Assembly (NCBI RefSeq): GCF_000215705.1
Contig: NC_015677.1
Location: 2,244,001 to 2,308,000 of the forward strand
Length of the DNA: 64,000 nt
Reading direction: 5' to 3'
DNA from: Ramlibacter tataouinensis TTB310
Lineage (GTDB): Bacteria; Pseudomonadota; Gammaproteobacteria; Burkholderiales; Burkholderiaceae_C
Shown one piece after another: positions 28,701 to 37,065 of this stretch (positions are counted from its first letter, which is position 1; the number at the start of each line of letters is the position of its first letter). Made by a program: the position numbers and the translations under genes. The notes under the pieces were generated by a model that worked only from the letters and a program-made list of their open reading frames with translations, had not been told where the DNA came from and searched no databases.

Positions 28701-30617
28701 TCAACCATGCAGCAGCCGCGCCAGTTCACTAAGATCGGCCGGCTTTACGAGATAGTGGTCGAATCCAGCGTCATTGCCGCGATGCCTGTCACTCGCACTT
28801 CCATAACCGGTGAGGGCCACGAAGGTCGCAGCGCTGCCGTTGGACTGAGCACGCAAGCGCCGAGCAAGCGTGTAGCCGTCCATTCCGGGTAACCCGATAT
28901 CCAGCACGAAAGCGTTGAACAGAGAGTCTTGGACCGCCTCGAGCGCTTGCGCAGGGTCGTGCATCACGCATGCCTCGTGGCCCAAGCTCTCCAGAAGCAT
29001 GCCCAAGGTCACGGCAGCATCCTTGTTGTCGTCGACGATCATCACGCGCAGTGCTTGTGGAGCATGCGGCACGTCGATGCGTTGGTGCACCTCGGATGCC
29101 GCCAAAGTTCCGCCCTTCAGGAGCGGAAGCGTGACCGTGAATGCGCTTCCCAGTCCACGCCCTTGACTCTCGGCTGTCACGCGGCCGCCATGGAGCTCCA
29201 CCAGGCTTTTCACGAGGGCCAGCCCCAAACCGAGCCCGCCCTGCGCACGGTCGGGTGTGCGCTCGCCCTGCGTGAACAGGTCGAACACATGGGGCAGCAG
29301 CTGCGCCTCGATGCCGATGCCGGTGTCGGCAACGCGCACCTCTACATGCTCACCAACAGCCATCGAAACCCACAGAGAGCCGTTCGGCGGCGTGTATTTC
29401 CCGGCGTTGTTCAGCAAGTTCGACACCACCTGCACGAGCCGGGTGCGATCTCCAAGCACGTACACGTCACCGGAAACCATGCGCGTCGTCAGCTGGTGCC
29501 CGCGGGCGTCGATCAAGGGCCGCACCTGCTCGATCGCGTTGCCCAGGACTCCCTTGACCTCCACGGGCCTGCGCTCCAGCTCGACGAGCCCGCGCGTGAC
29601 TCGCGACACATCCAGCAAGTCGTCGACCAGCTCCGTCATGTGCCGCACCTGGCGCTCGATGATGACCGCGGAACGCTCCACCTTTGCCGGGTCGCCGGGC
29701 GCTGCCTTCAGCAGTTGCGCCGCGGTGCTGATCGGCGCCAGGGGGTTGCGCAATTCATGCGCGAGCATGGCCAGAAAGTCGTCCTTGCGGCGGTTGGCGG
29801 CGAGTAGCTCGTCCCGCACCTGCTTCTGCTCGTGGATGTCGGTGCAAGTTCCCATCCACCGAACGATTTCGCCCTGCTCGTTGCGCACGGGCAGTGCCCG
29901 TCCCAGCACCCACCGGTACTCGCCCGACCGGTGTCTCAGTCGGTACTCGATCTCGTACCGCTCCCCCGTGTTCAGGCTATGTCGCCACACTTCCCAGGCG
30001 TGGGACTGGTCTTCCGGATGGAACATGCCGTTCCAAGCTTCCCCATCGGTGGAACCCGGCGGAACGCCGGTGAACTCGTACCATTGCTGGTTGTAGTAAT
30101 CGTGGTAGCCATCCGGCAGCGTCGACCACACCATCTGCGGCATGGCGTCGGCGATCGTCCTGAACTGCGCCTCGCTCGCACGCAGCTGCCGCTCTGCCAG
30201 CAGGCGCTCTGTCACGTCCTCGTGGATCAGCATGACTTCGAGGACTGCGCCATCGGGCGCCTTGATTGGCCGCGCCGTGGCTTCCACCCAGCGTGCAAGC
30301 CCGGGTTTGCCGAGTTCGGCGGGGTCATAGTGAACGGCCGGAAGCCGCACGGCCTCGCCCGCGAAGGCCCGCCGCAGGTGCGGCGTCACACCTTTGGCTT
30401 CGAGCTGCGCGTCGGCGAGCATGTTGTATTCCGTCAGCACAAACTCGAGGAGCGGGTCACCCTCGTGCGTTCCCCAGAGGTCTTTCCATGCCTGGTTCAC
30501 CTTCAGGGTTCGGCCATCCACCGAAAGCAGCTGCACGCTGAACGGCGCCTGCTCGAAGAGGGTCTGGAATCGCTGCTCGGTCTGGACCGCGGCTGCCGAC
30601 GAAATGGGGGTTCTCAC
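28701..30617 (-). CDS. PAS hybrid sensor histidine kinase
   Basis: About 638 residues from the GTG at 30617. Two PAS domains (QRFQTLFEQAPFSVQLLSVDG onward, and AQFRTIADAMPQMVWSTLPDG with a following PAC motif EYRLRHRSGEYRWVLGRALPV), then HisKA (MLAHELRNPLAP), HATPase_c (VSNLLNNAGKYT, DTGIGIEAQLL, GGLGLGLALV) and a receiver (RVMIVDDNKDAA, acceptor Asp in AFVLDIGLPGMDGYT, Lys in HYLVKPADL). The frame stays open to 30770, but the extra residues are low-complexity and would abut the divergent SRPBCC start, so the shorter form is preferred; the exact start is uncertain. Confidence 0.88.
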   Translation of the reverse strand: MRTPISSAAAVQTEQRFQTLFEQAPFSVQLLSVDGRTLKVNQAWKDLWGTHEGDPLLEFVLTEYNMLADAQLEAKGVTPHLRRAFAGEAVRLPAVHYDPAELGKPGLARWVEATARPIKAPDGAVLEVMLIHEDVTERLLAERQLRASEAQFRTIADAMPQMVWSTLPDGYHDYYNQQWYEFTGVPPGSTDGEAWNGMFHPEDQSHAWEVWRHSLNTGERYEIEYRLRHRSGEYRWVLGRALPVRNEQGEIVRWMGTCTDIHEQKQVRDELLAANRRKDDFLAMLAHELRNPLAPISTAAQLLKAAPGDPAKVERSAVIIERQVRHMTELVDDLLDVSRVTRGLVELERRPVEVKGVLGNAIEQVRPLIDARGHQLTTRMVSGDVYVLGDRTRLVQVVSNLLNNAGKYTPPNGSLWVSMAVGEHVEVRVADTGIGIEAQLLPHVFDLFTQGERTPDRAQGGLGLGLALVKSLVELHGGRVTAESQGRGLGSAFTVTLPLLKGGTLAASEVHQRIDVPHAPQALRVMIVDDNKDAAVTLGMLLESLGHEACVMHDPAQALEAVQDSLFNAFVLDIGLPGMDGYTLARRLRAQSNGSAATFVALTGYGSASDRHRGNDAGFDHYLVKPADLSELARLLHG

Positions 30618-30772
30618 TCCCGCATTCTGCCTACTGCCGAGCGCACGATCACCGACCTCGACGCGGGTGGCTTCCCGCCTGCGGGGTCCTCGCCTGCCTG
30701 CCGGTCGATTTCCGCAGCCTCGTTCGTCGTGTAGGCAGAGGGCCTTCCTCTGCACTTCAGGAGAACACAAGC

Positions 30773-31219
30773 ATGGCTACCAACACCGTCCGCCTGCATC
30801 GCGTGCTGCGCACTCCGCCGGACAGACTCTACCGTGCCTTCACCGAGCCCGGCGCTTTCGAGCGATGGCTGCCGCCCTTCGGTTTCATCGGCAAAGTCCA
30901 TCGCATGGAGCCGGTGGTCGGGGGCGCGTGGCGCATGTCCTTCACGAACTTCGGCACGGGCCACAGCCACTCATTCGGCGGAAAGTACCTGGAACTGGTT
31001 CCCGGACAGCGCGTTGCGTACGATGCGACGTTCGACGACCCCAACCTGCCCGGCACCATGAAGACCACCGTGACGCTGACGCCGGTGTCCTGCGGCACCG
31101 AACTTTCCGTCGTGCAGGAAGGGATCCCTGAGGTGATCCCTGCCGAGATGTGCTACCTCGGCTGGCAGGAGTCGCTCGTCGCCCTGGCTCAACTTGTCGA
31201 GCCGGACATCGCAGGCTGA
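30773..31219 (+). CDS. SRPBCC/AHSA1-domain protein
   Basis: A 148-residue START-like fold protein of the Activator-of-Hsp90-ATPase-1-like (AHSA1) group: RLHRVLRTPPDRLYRAFTEPGAFERWLPP at the start, GGAWRMSFTNFGTG in the middle and a C-terminal helix CYLGWQESLVALAQLVEP. This fold forms a deep pocket for hydrophobic ligands; the ligand is unknown. A clear AGGAGA lies upstream of the ATG. Single gene, divergent from the kinase gene. Confidence 0.83.
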   Translation: MATNTVRLHRVLRTPPDRLYRAFTEPGAFERWLPPFGFIGKVHRMEPVVGGAWRMSFTNFGTGHSHSFGGKYLELVPGQRVAYDATFDDPNLPGTMKTTVTLTPVSCGTELSVVQEGIPEVIPAEMCYLGWQESLVALAQLVEPDIAG

Positions 31220-31262
31220 GACTCGGCCCAAAGATGGCGCTGCAAGTTGCAGCATTCAGGCG

Positions 31263-31391
31263 CAGGCTTCTACCGAACGCTGTCGAACAGCGCCTTGGAC
31301 CGTGCCAGGCAGAACGGCGGCTGCAGCACGGGTGCCCATGCCGCGGCTGGCGAAATCGGCCACCGCGACGGCCTGGTGGGTTGCCAGCGCG
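31263..31391 (-). pseudogene. Decayed 3' fragment of a secreted lipase gene
   Basis: Bases 31263-31331 match 34079-34147 with only about three differences, and 31331-31390 match 34260-34320 with a handful. These are two pieces of the 3' end of the intact lipase gene at 34086-35447, joined after loss of about 112 bases. The fragment keeps the same orientation as the intact gene and encodes nothing by itself. The rest of the 284-base gap between the SRPBCC and AAC(3) genes shows nothing recognisable. Confidence 0.8.
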
Positions 31392-31503
31392 TCGCCCTGC
31401 AGCCCACCACGATCGACATGTTCGCGCGCGAGGAGTTTGCGCCCGCGTACGCGCGCCGTGGCGGAAGCGGACCGGCGGAAGCGTCAGGTAGTCAGCCTTC
31501 CCA

Positions 31504-32337
31504 CTAAGCTGCGCGGCGCTCCAGCCAGCTGACGGCGAAGGCACATACCTCAGCAGCGCTGACGAGCACTGAAGGTGCTTCTCCGACCAGCCCCTGGGTG
31601 CCGTGCCCACTTGCGAGGTACTCCCGCACCACCTGAGCGAAGTAGTCGTCCGCAAGGCCGGGGATGATTGGATCGGTCGTGTCGAATTCCTCGATGAATC
31701 GCCAGGTGGTGTACCCGGCCGTTTCCAGGGGAACTTCGAAGCGCTTGCGGCGCTTGTTCGGAACGCGAGCCAAGTGCTCGGCATGGTGCAGAAGCGTCAT
31801 GGTGTCCAGCGGCGCACCCAGCATCAGCACCTTGCCGCCCATCTCGACAAGCTTGGCCAGCGGCGAACGCTCACCGTAACCGAAGTCCATCGGGTGGTCG
31901 TCGGTCAGCCATTGCGCTTGTGCGCCGATCGCGGCGACCGATGCCCCGGGATTGCGACTGCGGCGTGCACCGGGCGTAGTGCGGATGAACTCAGCCAAGA
32001 TGCCGTTGTCGCGGATCGCGCGTGAGGTGCTGGGATTGAACCCCGGGATCTGATCTCGCCACCTTGGCGGTACTCGTCCTTCGTCGTCGAGCAGCTCCTC
32101 GTACGCGCCATCCCAATCTGTGTACGCGACGATAGTTCCGGTGGCTCCTACCGCATCGATCAGACCGGCGATCAAGGCATCCGGACCATGTAGCAGTCTT
32201 CCGACCCGGCTTACCGCAGCATGAACCATTACCACGTCGCCATCTGCCACTCCCAGCCGTTCCAAGTCGCCGTGCAATGAGGCGCGTGTGTGGAACAAGG
32301 CCGTGGGTTCAGTTGGCTGCGCTGGTGTTGTCAGCAT
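31504..32337 (-). CDS. AAC(3)-family aminoglycoside N-acetyltransferase
   Basis: A 277-residue enzyme of the antibiotic acetyltransferase (AAC(3)) family that uses acetyl-CoA. Family blocks are DVVMVHAAVSRVGRL near residue 34, GTIVAYTDWDGAYEE, TPGARRSRNPGASVAAIG, YGERSPLAKLVEMGGKVLMLGAP and TLLHHAEHLARVPNKRR, closest in pattern to AAC(3)-II/III. Length is normal. Chromosomal members often have unknown natural substrates, so resistance is possible but not shown. It has no mobile-element context beyond the nearby lipase fragment. Promoter probably within 32338-32461. Confidence 0.88.
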   Translation of the reverse strand: MLTTPAQPTEPTALFHTRASLHGDLERLGVADGDVVMVHAAVSRVGRLLHGPDALIAGLIDAVGATGTIVAYTDWDGAYEELLDDEGRVPPRWRDQIPGFNPSTSRAIRDNGILAEFIRTTPGARRSRNPGASVAAIGAQAQWLTDDHPMDFGYGERSPLAKLVEMGGKVLMLGAPLDTMTLLHHAEHLARVPNKRRKRFEVPLETAGYTTWRFIEEFDTTDPIIPGLADDYFAQVVREYLASGHGTQGLVGEAPSVLVSAAEVCAFAVSWLERRAA

Positions 32338-32461
32338 CTCGTCCTTACTCTTTGCTCGAGAGGCGGAAGTCTAGTCGCACTCGATGGGGCAACACCGCCG
32401 TGGCGATTGCCCACCAACATTCGGCCTCGCAGCCGGTCCGGTCCCGCGCGCAAGTGACGGC

Positions 32462-32935
32462 TCATTGCACGACACCTCGATACGCTTCGACATGCAGGCG
32501 GAGACGGTCCAGTCCTTCGCCCGTGCCGTGGATGCGCTGCTCGAGATCGTGGTGACCGTCCAGGTAGGCGATCTGCTCCGTGTAGATCATCCTTGTGCCG
32601 GTCGACGTCGGGGTGAATTCCACCGTCACCAACGACACGGAGAGCCGCTGGCCATTGACTGTGATGTCGTAACCAAAGACGATGCGGCGGTCGACACGGA
32701 TGTCGAAGAACACCTTTTCCACTACCTGGTCGCCATGCTCGGGATGCGCCACACGGTGGGTTTCCCGGCCGAGCGGACGGAAGTCGAGGCTGAACTCCAC
32801 CGTGTTCTCCGCGTGGCAGTCGGACCATTGCCGCTTGCTTTCAAGGTCCGACCAGGCGGTGAACACGGCCGCCGGCGGCGCGGCAAACGAGCGTTCGATC
32901 ACGAAGCTGGTGTGCGCGGCGGATGCCTGCGTCAT
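32462..32935 (-). CDS. SRPBCC-domain protein paired with ArsR regulator
   Basis: A 157-residue AHSA1-like START-fold protein (FVIERSFAAPPAAVFTAWSDLESKRQW; VEFTPTSTGTRMIYTEQIAYLDG; C-terminal helix GTGEGLDRLRLHVEA). Its ATG overlaps the stop of the ArsR-type gene, and ArsR-SRPBCC pairs of this kind are common in bacteria, often in detoxification or unknown processes. Third gene of the GST-arsR-SRPBCC operon. The ligand is not known. Confidence 0.85.
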   Translation of the reverse strand: MTQASAAHTSFVIERSFAAPPAAVFTAWSDLESKRQWSDCHAENTVEFSLDFRPLGRETHRVAHPEHGDQVVEKVFFDIRVDRRIVFGYDITVNGQRLSVSLVTVEFTPTSTGTRMIYTEQIAYLDGHHDLEQRIHGTGEGLDRLRLHVEAYRGVVQ

Positions 32936-33282
32936 CTTGGGGGCTCCTTCATCTTGCCGCCCGAAAGGTAGCGGTCCAGGCGGTCGAACTTCGCATCCAA
33001 CCTCTTCCTGCGCATGGCCACCCACTGCTCGATCGCAGCGTAAGCGGACGGGGTCATTCGGTAGGTCCTCACGCGGCCGGCTTTCTCGGATTGCACCAAG
33101 CCCCCATCCTCCAGCACGGTCAGGTGCTTCACCACGGAAGGCATCGCTATGCCCAATGGCTCCGTGAGCTCGGTCACCGAAGCAGGCCCGTTGCTCAGGT
33201 GCTCCAGAATCGTCCTGCGGGTGGTGTCGGAGAGGGCGAAGAACTGCCGATCCAGTTGTCCAGGGTCCGGGGTCCCGCGCAT
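32932..33282 (-). CDS. ArsR-family winged-helix regulator
   Basis: A 116-residue regulator: FFALSDTTRRTILEHLSNGPASVTELTEPLGIAMPSVVKHLTVLEDGGLV is the winged helix-turn-helix with recognition helix AMPSVVKHLTVLE, followed by wing residues KAGRVRTYRMTP. No cysteine pair of the metal-sensing type is present, so it belongs to the non-metal ArsR subgroup seen beside SRPBCC genes. One base separates it from the GST gene upstream, and it overlaps the SRPBCC gene downstream, so it most likely controls its own operon. Confidence 0.9.
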   Translation of the reverse strand: MRGTPDPGQLDRQFFALSDTTRRTILEHLSNGPASVTELTEPLGIAMPSVVKHLTVLEDGGLVQSEKAGRVRTYRMTPSAYAAIEQWVAMRRKRLDAKFDRLDRYLSGGKMKEPPR

Positions 33283-33283
33283 C

Positions 33284-33970
33284 TCAGCCTCCCGCCGCCG
33301 GCAGGAATCGGGCCGGGAGGGCCTCGCGGAAGGGGTAGAACTGGAAGTAGGGTCGCGCCTCTTCCAGCACTCGTGCCACCGACGGCCGCTGCAGCAAGCG
33401 CTCGTAGTAGCCGCCGAGCCGGTGGCAGGTCGCGGGCAGGGGAACGATCGTCGCGGCGTAGAACAGCGCAGGTGCTGCGGTGCAATCCGCCAGGCTGAAC
33501 CGTTCGCCGGCCATCCAGGGTCGATCGTCCAGTCTGCGTTCGAGCAATCCGTAGACCATCGCTAGCGTCTCGCGCGCCTTGGCCACGGCGATCGGGTCCC
33601 GCTCGTGATTCGCGCGCAGCCGGTCGGCCACGACGACCTGCATGGGGGTCATTGCGTACAGGTCCAGCACGCGGTCCATGAGGCGCACCTCGAGGTTGGC
33701 GTCCGGCTCGCGCGGCAGCAGCGAGCGATCCGGTTCTGCGTAGTGCCGGGAGAGGTACTCGACGATGATGCTCGTCTCCGGGACCACACGGGTGCCGTCG
33801 ACGAGCAGCGGGATCTTGCCTGTGGGCCACAGGGCCAGAAACATCTCACGCTCACCGGTATCGGCGAGGTCCAGGAACCGGGGCTCGAACGCGATGCCCA
33901 TCTCGTCCAGCGCGATAAGCACTTTCCAACAGGAAGAAGACAGCGGGTGGTAGTAGAGGTTCAGTGCCAT
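33284..33970 (-). CDS. Glutathione S-transferase
   Basis: A 228-residue GST: thioredoxin-like N-terminal half with the active-site region YYHPLSSSCWKVLIALDEMGI (Ser/Cys near residues 11-14), the cis-Pro in TGKIPLLVDG, the glutathione-binding Glu-Thr-Ser in VVPETSIIVEYL, and an all-helical C-terminal half with RPWMAGERFSLADCTAAPALF. First gene of the GST-arsR-SRPBCC operon, with a readable promoter 30-60 bases upstream. Likely conjugates or isomerises an electrophilic compound, perhaps the one sensed by the regulator. Confidence 0.9.
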   Translation of the reverse strand: MALNLYYHPLSSSCWKVLIALDEMGIAFEPRFLDLADTGEREMFLALWPTGKIPLLVDGTRVVPETSIIVEYLSRHYAEPDRSLLPREPDANLEVRLMDRVLDLYAMTPMQVVVADRLRANHERDPIAVAKARETLAMVYGLLERRLDDRPWMAGERFSLADCTAAPALFYAATIVPLPATCHRLGGYYERLLQRPSVARVLEEARPYFQFYPFREALPARFLPAAGG

Positions 33971-33988
33971 GGCCGCGCGCCTGGATAG

Positions 33989-34033
33989 TTTCCGATTTGG
34001 CTAAGTGTAGCCGACACTTTCCGACTTGTCTAA
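33989..34033 (-). promoter_or_regulatory. Promoter and direct-repeat operator of the GST-arsR-SRPBCC operon
   Basis: On the minus strand a -35-like TAGACA (34032-34027) and a -10-like TACACT (34009-34004) are spaced by exactly 17 bases. A 16-base direct repeat, TTAGACAAGTCGGAAA (34033-34018) and TTAGCCAAATCGGAAA (34004-33989), has two mismatches and is offset by 29 bases, placing one copy on the -35 and one at the start of transcription. This fits repression by the ArsR protein of the operon; binding is inferred. Confidence 0.6.
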
Positions 34034-34085
34034 CTATCGGCACACCGCGTTTTGCCGATGAGTGCGGCGGCCGGGCCGCAGGCTG

Positions 34086-35447
34086 CTACCGAACGCTGTC
34101 GAACAACGCTTTGGACCGTGCCAGGCAGAACGGCGGCTGCAGCACGGCGTGGTAGTTGCCGTAGTAGGTGCTGTACGCGCTGCTCTCCGGGTCGGTGGGG
34201 GCCTGCCCGTCGAGGGTGAACGCGCTGCGGATGTTCGGGTCAACGTCGACCGCGGTCACGGTGCCCACCCCGCGGCTGGCGAAATCGGCCGCCGCGACCG
34301 CCTGGTGGGTCGCCAGCGGCACGGTCGGGTCGCCCGAGCCGCCGCACAACAGGGTGCGCGCGCGCGGGGACCAGCCCAGCACGTCGTTGCGGCGGGCCGC
34401 CTGCAGCACCGGGTTGGCATCGTTGGTCAGCAGGTCCGACAGGAAAGCCGGCTGCAGCAAGGCTTCCCGCGCCTGCGCCGGGGTGCCGCCCGGCAGCGCG
34501 CCCGTGCTCACCAGGGTGCTGGTCGTGAGCGTCGCGCTGGGCAGCAGGTTGTCGATGTTGTCGCTGTACGGGGGCCTGAACACCTGCGAAGCGTTGGCGT
34601 AGAGGTTGCCGTAGACCTTCTGCCACGACGTGACGAGGAACGCCATGAAGACCGGGTAACTCGCCACGGCGACGGGCTCCCGCAGCGCGCCCGACAGGTT
34701 GTAGGGGCCCGCCATGTGCGAGCCCGCCACGAGCTCGAACTCCTGCGCGTTCTCGCGTTCCATGGTGCGCTGCGCCGCTGCCGAGGCGTGCCCGCCCTGC
34801 GAGTAGCCGGACACCATGACGCGACCCGATAGCCTGAGCGATTCGTCCGGCGCGGCCGCACGCGCCGCGCGGATCGCGTCGATCACGGCGCTGGCTTCGG
34901 AGTCGGCGTGCAGGTAGGGATGGTACGGGTAGGTGGAGCCGGCGTAGCCCAGGTAGTCCGTGGCCACCACCGCATAGCCCTGAGCGGCATAGAAAGTGGC
35001 CAGCAGCAGCGTTTCGGGGTCGTCCGCCGCGGCCAGCGTGTCCAGCTTCTGGACGTTCGTGCCCCGCGCGTAGGCGACCAAGGGATGCGCCTCGCCTGCG
35101 CAGTCGCCGGCGGGCACGAGCAAGACACCCGTTGCGTTGGTGGGCTCGCTGCTCACGCCCACGGTGTTGTAGTCCAGCGCAACGATGCGCACGTCGCATC
35201 GGGCTCGGTCGGCCAGCCCACGCAGGCCCGTGGCCGCTGCCGCGGTGTCGATGACATCGCTGTCCAGTTCACCGACGGTCCGCGGCGCGGTGCGCAGCGT
35301 GCCGCGTCCTGCGACCGCACCTGCATCTGCACCCGCTTCTGCTCCGGCGGTGCCGGTGTCACCCGCGCTTCCTCCCCCGCCGCAGGCGGTCAGGAGCACG
35401 GCAAGGATGTTCGCAAGCGCGAGCAGTCGGCAGGGATTTCGGAGCAT
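34086..35447 (-). CDS. Secreted lipoprotein lipase/alpha-beta hydrolase
   Basis: A 453-residue secretory lipase (LIP family). A lipobox (LAVLLTAC, Cys22) with a Gly/Ala-rich linker predicts an outer-membrane lipoprotein. The nucleophile elbow is GYSQGGHA near residue 215; the acid and His are probably in CGGSGDPTVPLATHQ (Asp, about 370) and the late SAYSTYYGNYHAVL (His, about 435). GYAVVATDYLGYAGSTYPYHPY before the elbow is typical of this family. Length is normal and the gene looks intact, unlike the fragment at 31263-31391. Confidence 0.85.
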   Translation of the reverse strand: MLRNPCRLLALANILAVLLTACGGGGSAGDTGTAGAEAGADAGAVAGRGTLRTAPRTVGELDSDVIDTAAAATGLRGLADRARCDVRIVALDYNTVGVSSEPTNATGVLLVPAGDCAGEAHPLVAYARGTNVQKLDTLAAADDPETLLLATFYAAQGYAVVATDYLGYAGSTYPYHPYLHADSEASAVIDAIRAARAAAPDESLRLSGRVMVSGYSQGGHASAAAQRTMERENAQEFELVAGSHMAGPYNLSGALREPVAVASYPVFMAFLVTSWQKVYGNLYANASQVFRPPYSDNIDNLLPSATLTTSTLVSTGALPGGTPAQAREALLQPAFLSDLLTNDANPVLQAARRNDVLGWSPRARTLLCGGSGDPTVPLATHQAVAAADFASRGVGTVTAVDVDPNIRSAFTLDGQAPTDPESSAYSTYYGNYHAVLQPPFCLARSKALFDSVR

Positions 35448-35667
35448 GCGTTCTCCTGGAAAGGCTGGTCGAGAGAGATCGGGATCGAGAACTCAAGGCC
35501 AGCTTATTCCATCGGACGCGTGCGTGGGGGCGCCGTCATCCCCTGCCTACAAGCGCATGCGGCATGTGCCGGTGCCGTCCCACCCGCATTCCCGTGAGGA
35601 TAGTTCGTCAACGCGACCGTCATCCGACGCAGCCGCCCTTTCCCCCTGCCTCATCAAGGAGCCATCC

Positions 35668-36210
35668 GTGGATTCGATCAACCGCAACCAGCCCGAAGAC
35701 AACCATCGCGACGTAAATGGCCAGGAAGCCGTCGAGCGGCTGCGCGGCGTGGTCAAGAAGACGCAGACCTGCTTCTTCTGCACCGCGCACGGCCACGGCC
35801 CGTCCGAGGGCACGCGGCCGATGAACGTGCGGCAGGTGGACGACGCCGGCCACCTGTGGTTCCTCAGCGCCGACGACAGCCACAAGAACCTGGAGCTGTC
35901 CGAGGACCCGACCGTGCAGCTGTTCTTCCAGGGCTCGGAGCATTCGGACTTCCTGCACCTGACCGGGCGCGCCCGCATCAGCCGCGACCGCGCCAAGCTC
36001 GACGAGCTCTGGGAGCCCATCCTCAAGACCTGGTTCACCGAGGGCAAGGACGACCCGCGCATCACCATCATCGAGGTCATCCCCACCAGCGGCTACTACT
36101 GGGACCACAAGCACGGCAACATGGTCGCCGGCGTCAAGATGCTGGTGGGCGCCGCCACCGGCAAGACGCTGGACGACTCGATCGAGGGCCGCGTCAGCGT
36201 CGCGGCCTGA
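35668..36210 (+). CDS. General stress protein 26-like FMN/PNPOx-fold protein
   Basis: A 180-residue split-barrel protein. Family blocks are TCFFCTAHGHGPSEGTRPM, HLWFLSADDSHKNLELSEDPTVQLFF and DDPRITIIEVIPTSGYYWDHKHG, as in general stress protein 26 and related pyridoxamine-phosphate-oxidase-like flavoproteins. The start is a GTG with AAGGAG seven bases upstream; earlier in-frame codons lack an RBS and encode low-complexity sequence. Probably binds FMN or a related cofactor; its reaction is unknown. The 220 bases before it show no other gene. Confidence 0.82.
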   Translation: MDSINRNQPEDNHRDVNGQEAVERLRGVVKKTQTCFFCTAHGHGPSEGTRPMNVRQVDDAGHLWFLSADDSHKNLELSEDPTVQLFFQGSEHSDFLHLTGRARISRDRAKLDELWEPILKTWFTEGKDDPRITIIEVIPTSGYYWDHKHGNMVAGVKMLVGAATGKTLDDSIEGRVSVAA

Positions 36211-36231
36211 CGGCCGGGGTCCGCCGCCGGC

Positions 36232-36930
36232 TCATGCCGCCGTGCGGCGCCGGGCCGTCGTGGCGCCCGGCCACTGCGTCCCGCTGAACTCGCTGCGCCG
36301 CAGCCCGAACCGGTGCGCCGCGACCTTCAGGTGCAGCTGCATCACCTGCCGCGCGAGCTGGGGATCGCCGATCCGCACCGCCGCGGCGAGATCGCGGTGG
36401 TGGTGCAGGCTCTGGACCAGGTCCTGCCGCGTGCTGATGAAGTACGAGCGGATCACGATGGGCATGTCGATCAGGCCGGCCAGCATGGCGCGCAGGCGCG
36501 GCGATCCGCTCGCCTCCAGGATGGCCCGATGGAACTGGGCATTGATCTCCTGCAGCTGTCCGGCCATCGAGTCACCCCCCTTCGCGAGGGCCCGCTCCAT
36601 CCGTGCGTTCAGCTCGTCTAGGCGGTCGGCCAGTGCAGCTCCGCCGCGGCGCGTCGCCAGCTCCGCCGCGTGGCCTTCCAGCAGGCCGCGCAGCTCGTAG
36701 GTTTCCTGGATGTCGAATTCGGTCCACTCCGACACGCGCACCCCGCGGCCGGCATCGGCGGTCGCCAGGCCGTCCTGCACCAGGCGCTTGAGCGCGGCGC
36801 GGATCGGCGTGCGGCTGATGGCCAGCTCGCGGGCGATGTGTTCCTCCTTCAGCTGGGCGCCCGGCGCATAGGCGCCGGCGATCACCCGCTGCTTCAGAAG
36901 CTCGTAAGCCTTTTCGGCCGCGACGGCCAT
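36232..36930 (-). CDS. GntR/FadR-type (FCD) transcriptional regulator
   Basis: A 232-residue regulator with an N-terminal winged helix (AYELLKQRVIAGAYAPGAQLKEEHIARELAISRTPIRAALKRL, the GntR signature) and an all-helical FCD ligand domain (DIQETYELRGLLEGHAAEL; later NAQFHRAILEASGSPRL; HHHRDLAAAVRIGD with metal-ligand type His residues). Divergent from the dehydrogenase-Bug-DapA-RraA operon, which it most likely controls in response to a pathway acid. The RBS is AAGGG. The C-terminal Arg/Thr-rich tail is not conserved. Confidence 0.92.
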   Translation of the reverse strand: MAVAAEKAYELLKQRVIAGAYAPGAQLKEEHIARELAISRTPIRAALKRLVQDGLATADAGRGVRVSEWTEFDIQETYELRGLLEGHAAELATRRGGAALADRLDELNARMERALAKGGDSMAGQLQEINAQFHRAILEASGSPRLRAMLAGLIDMPIVIRSYFISTRQDLVQSLHHHRDLAAAVRIGDPQLARQVMQLHLKVAAHRFGLRRSEFSGTQWPGATTARRRTAA

Positions 36931-37006
36931 TTGTTTCCCTTTGTACTTACCGGAGCAGCCCTCACAGGTGAAACGCCATGGACATCCGGACGCCGGGCGC
37001 TTAGGG

Positions 37007-37036
37007 TGGCTCGATTGTTTTTTTATTGTACATTGG
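37007..37036. promoter_or_regulatory. AT-rich control region between GntR gene and catabolic operon
   Basis: An A/T-rich stretch with a T-run and an imperfect palindrome ATTGTACATT (37025-37034), standing out from the GC-rich surroundings. FCD-type GntR proteins bind short sites of the TNGTNNNACNA type, and this resembles one only partly. On the minus strand TACAAT could serve as a -10 for the regulator gene. A plausible operator/promoter area; exact elements not resolved. Confidence 0.35.
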
Positions 37037-37065
37037 CGCCAACGGCCCTCCCCCACCACCAGAAC

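Noticed and set aside
30618..30770. Longer start for the third hybrid kinase
   Set aside because: The extra 51 residues are Arg/Gly-rich with no homology and would use the region needed for the divergent SRPBCC promoter and RBS.
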